From assembly GCF_016806835.2 (NCBI RefSeq), contig NZ_CP086112.1:142001-206000 (forward strand): a DNA stretch of 64,000 bases, given 5' to 3'. This document shows, in pieces, positions 63,498 to 64,000 of this stretch (positions are counted from its first letter, which is position 1; the number at the start of each line of letters is the position of its first letter). Both the position numbers and the translations under genes were made by a program. Under the pieces are notes generated by a model. It saw only the letters and a program-made list of their open reading frames with translations. It did no database searches and was not told where the DNA came from. The DNA comes from Skermanella rosea. Its GTDB lineage: Bacteria; Pseudomonadota; Alphaproteobacteria; Azospirillales; Azospirillaceae.

Positions 63498-64000
63498 CGC
63501 CGCCGCCCGGCGTCGCGGGCCTCCCGGCGCTCCCGCTTCCAGCCGCCGCGGTTCCCGCGGGTCTCGTCGCTGGCACCCTGCGAGGTCTTGAACGTGACCA
63601 CCGGCCGGAACGCAGCGATGACGGAGACCAGGCCCGCCGCCTCGAGGTCGCCGACCACCGAGGAAGCGTCCTTGTAGCATTCCGGGGCCTCCTCCCAGAG
63701 CAGCAGCTCGTCGCCGCAGACGACGCGCCCGCCGAACGGGTTGCGCTCCAGGTCCTCGCGCCGGTAGAGGCCCTTGAGCTTGCCTTTCGCCTCGTGGCGG
63801 GCGAGCTTGCGGCCCGCCCCGTGCGCCAGCGACCGCAGCGCATCCTCCCGGCCCGGGTCCGGCCGGACCAGGAAGCTGAGGTCGCCGCGCGAGCCCGGGA
63901 TGACCACCGGCCCCCGGTCCGCCGGGGCGGCTCCCTTGCGGTGAAGCCAGCACGCGCAGCCGTCGATCAGCGCCGCCGTCACGCTGTTGTGGCAGACGTC
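63494..64000 (-). CDS. rtcB: RNA ligase RtcB, C-terminal part (runs off window)
   Basis: About 168 C-terminal residues of a 3'-phosphate/2',3'-cyclic phosphate RNA ligase; the 5' part lies beyond 64000, where the frame stays open. Visible motifs: CHNSVTA at the edge, [38 protein letters not shown] (the guanylylation-site His region) and [15 protein letters not shown] near the end. A methionine inside (63982) is not the true start. Paired with prfH downstream, which marks it as the RtcB2-type repair ligase of damaged ribosomes rather than a tRNA-splicing ligase. Confidence 0.93.
   Translation of the reverse strand, partial: DVCHNSVTAALIDGCACWLHRKGAAPADRGPVVIPGSRGDLSFLVRPDPGREDALRSLAHGAGRKLARHEAKGKLKGLYRREDLERNPFGGRVVCGDELLLWEEAPECYKDASSVVGDLEAAGLVSVIAAFRPVVTFKTSQGASDETRGNRGGWKRERREARDAGRRR

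Noticed and set aside
62827-63843. 338-residue minus frame over prfH/rtcB
   Set aside because: Out-of-frame, Arg/Gly/Ala-rich shadow of two well-supported genes.

Overview
The window is GC-rich DNA from an alphaproteobacterium. The gene families and IS repertoire suggest Rhodospirillales/Azospirillum-like relatives, but no rRNA, tRNA or housekeeping marker is present to fix the taxon. It reads as an accessory region: a P4-type integrase at the left edge, a large DNA-modification/defence locus, an exopolysaccharide (EPS) locus, a broken McrBC-like locus, an rtcB-prfH repair pair running off the right edge, and many insertion sequences, several nested.

Region 1 (about 3.0-28.4 kb) is a Dpd-type 7-deazaguanine DNA modification and restriction system. 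The modification half (22.2-28.4 kb, minus strand) is one tight operon: dpdC, a dpdB paralogue, dpdA, a second dpdB, queE, queD, queC. QueD/E/C make preQ0, DpdA (a TGT-like transglycosylase) with DpdB inserts it into DNA, and DpdC is expected to convert it to the amido form. The putative restriction half (3.0-19.2 kb) has dpdF, dpdG, dpdH and a small helical gene on the plus strand. Facing them are a TM0106-like RecB nuclease and a 2113-residue protein that joins an Upf1/DNA2-like SF1 helicase to a DpdJ-like SF2 helicase. dpdD, dpdE and dpdK were not recognised. The fused double helicase with a coupled nuclease, and the two DpdB copies, are the most unusual features and may mark a new Dpd variant. 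An IS5 remnant and an IS110 element separate the two halves.

Region 2 (28.6-35.5 kb) is an IS graveyard: IS3 within IS1182 within an ISL3 end within a serine recombinase, then half of another IS3 element, then an IS256 element with a 320-bp tandem duplication that interrupts a small gene.

Region 3 (35.6-45.9 kb, minus strand) is an EPS operon: sugar transferase, GT4, epimerase, Wzx flippase, tyrosine kinase/chain-length regulator, Wzy/ligase-like polymerase, a Tat-exported GH16 and a GT2. A second GH16 with RTX repeats lies at 55.9-57.7 kb. Two almost identical IS3 copies in the same orientation (28.6 and 53.8 kb) bracket the EPS operon.

Region 4 (46.3-55.9 kb) is IS-rich: IS1182 in ISL3, IS91 with a companion tyrosine recombinase, IS630 and IS256 remnants, IS3. 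Region 5 (57.7-64 kb) holds a structured non-coding stretch with a terminator, a third IS3-family element abutting and probably truncating a McrC-like gene, its McrB-like AAA+ partner, and prfH-rtcB.
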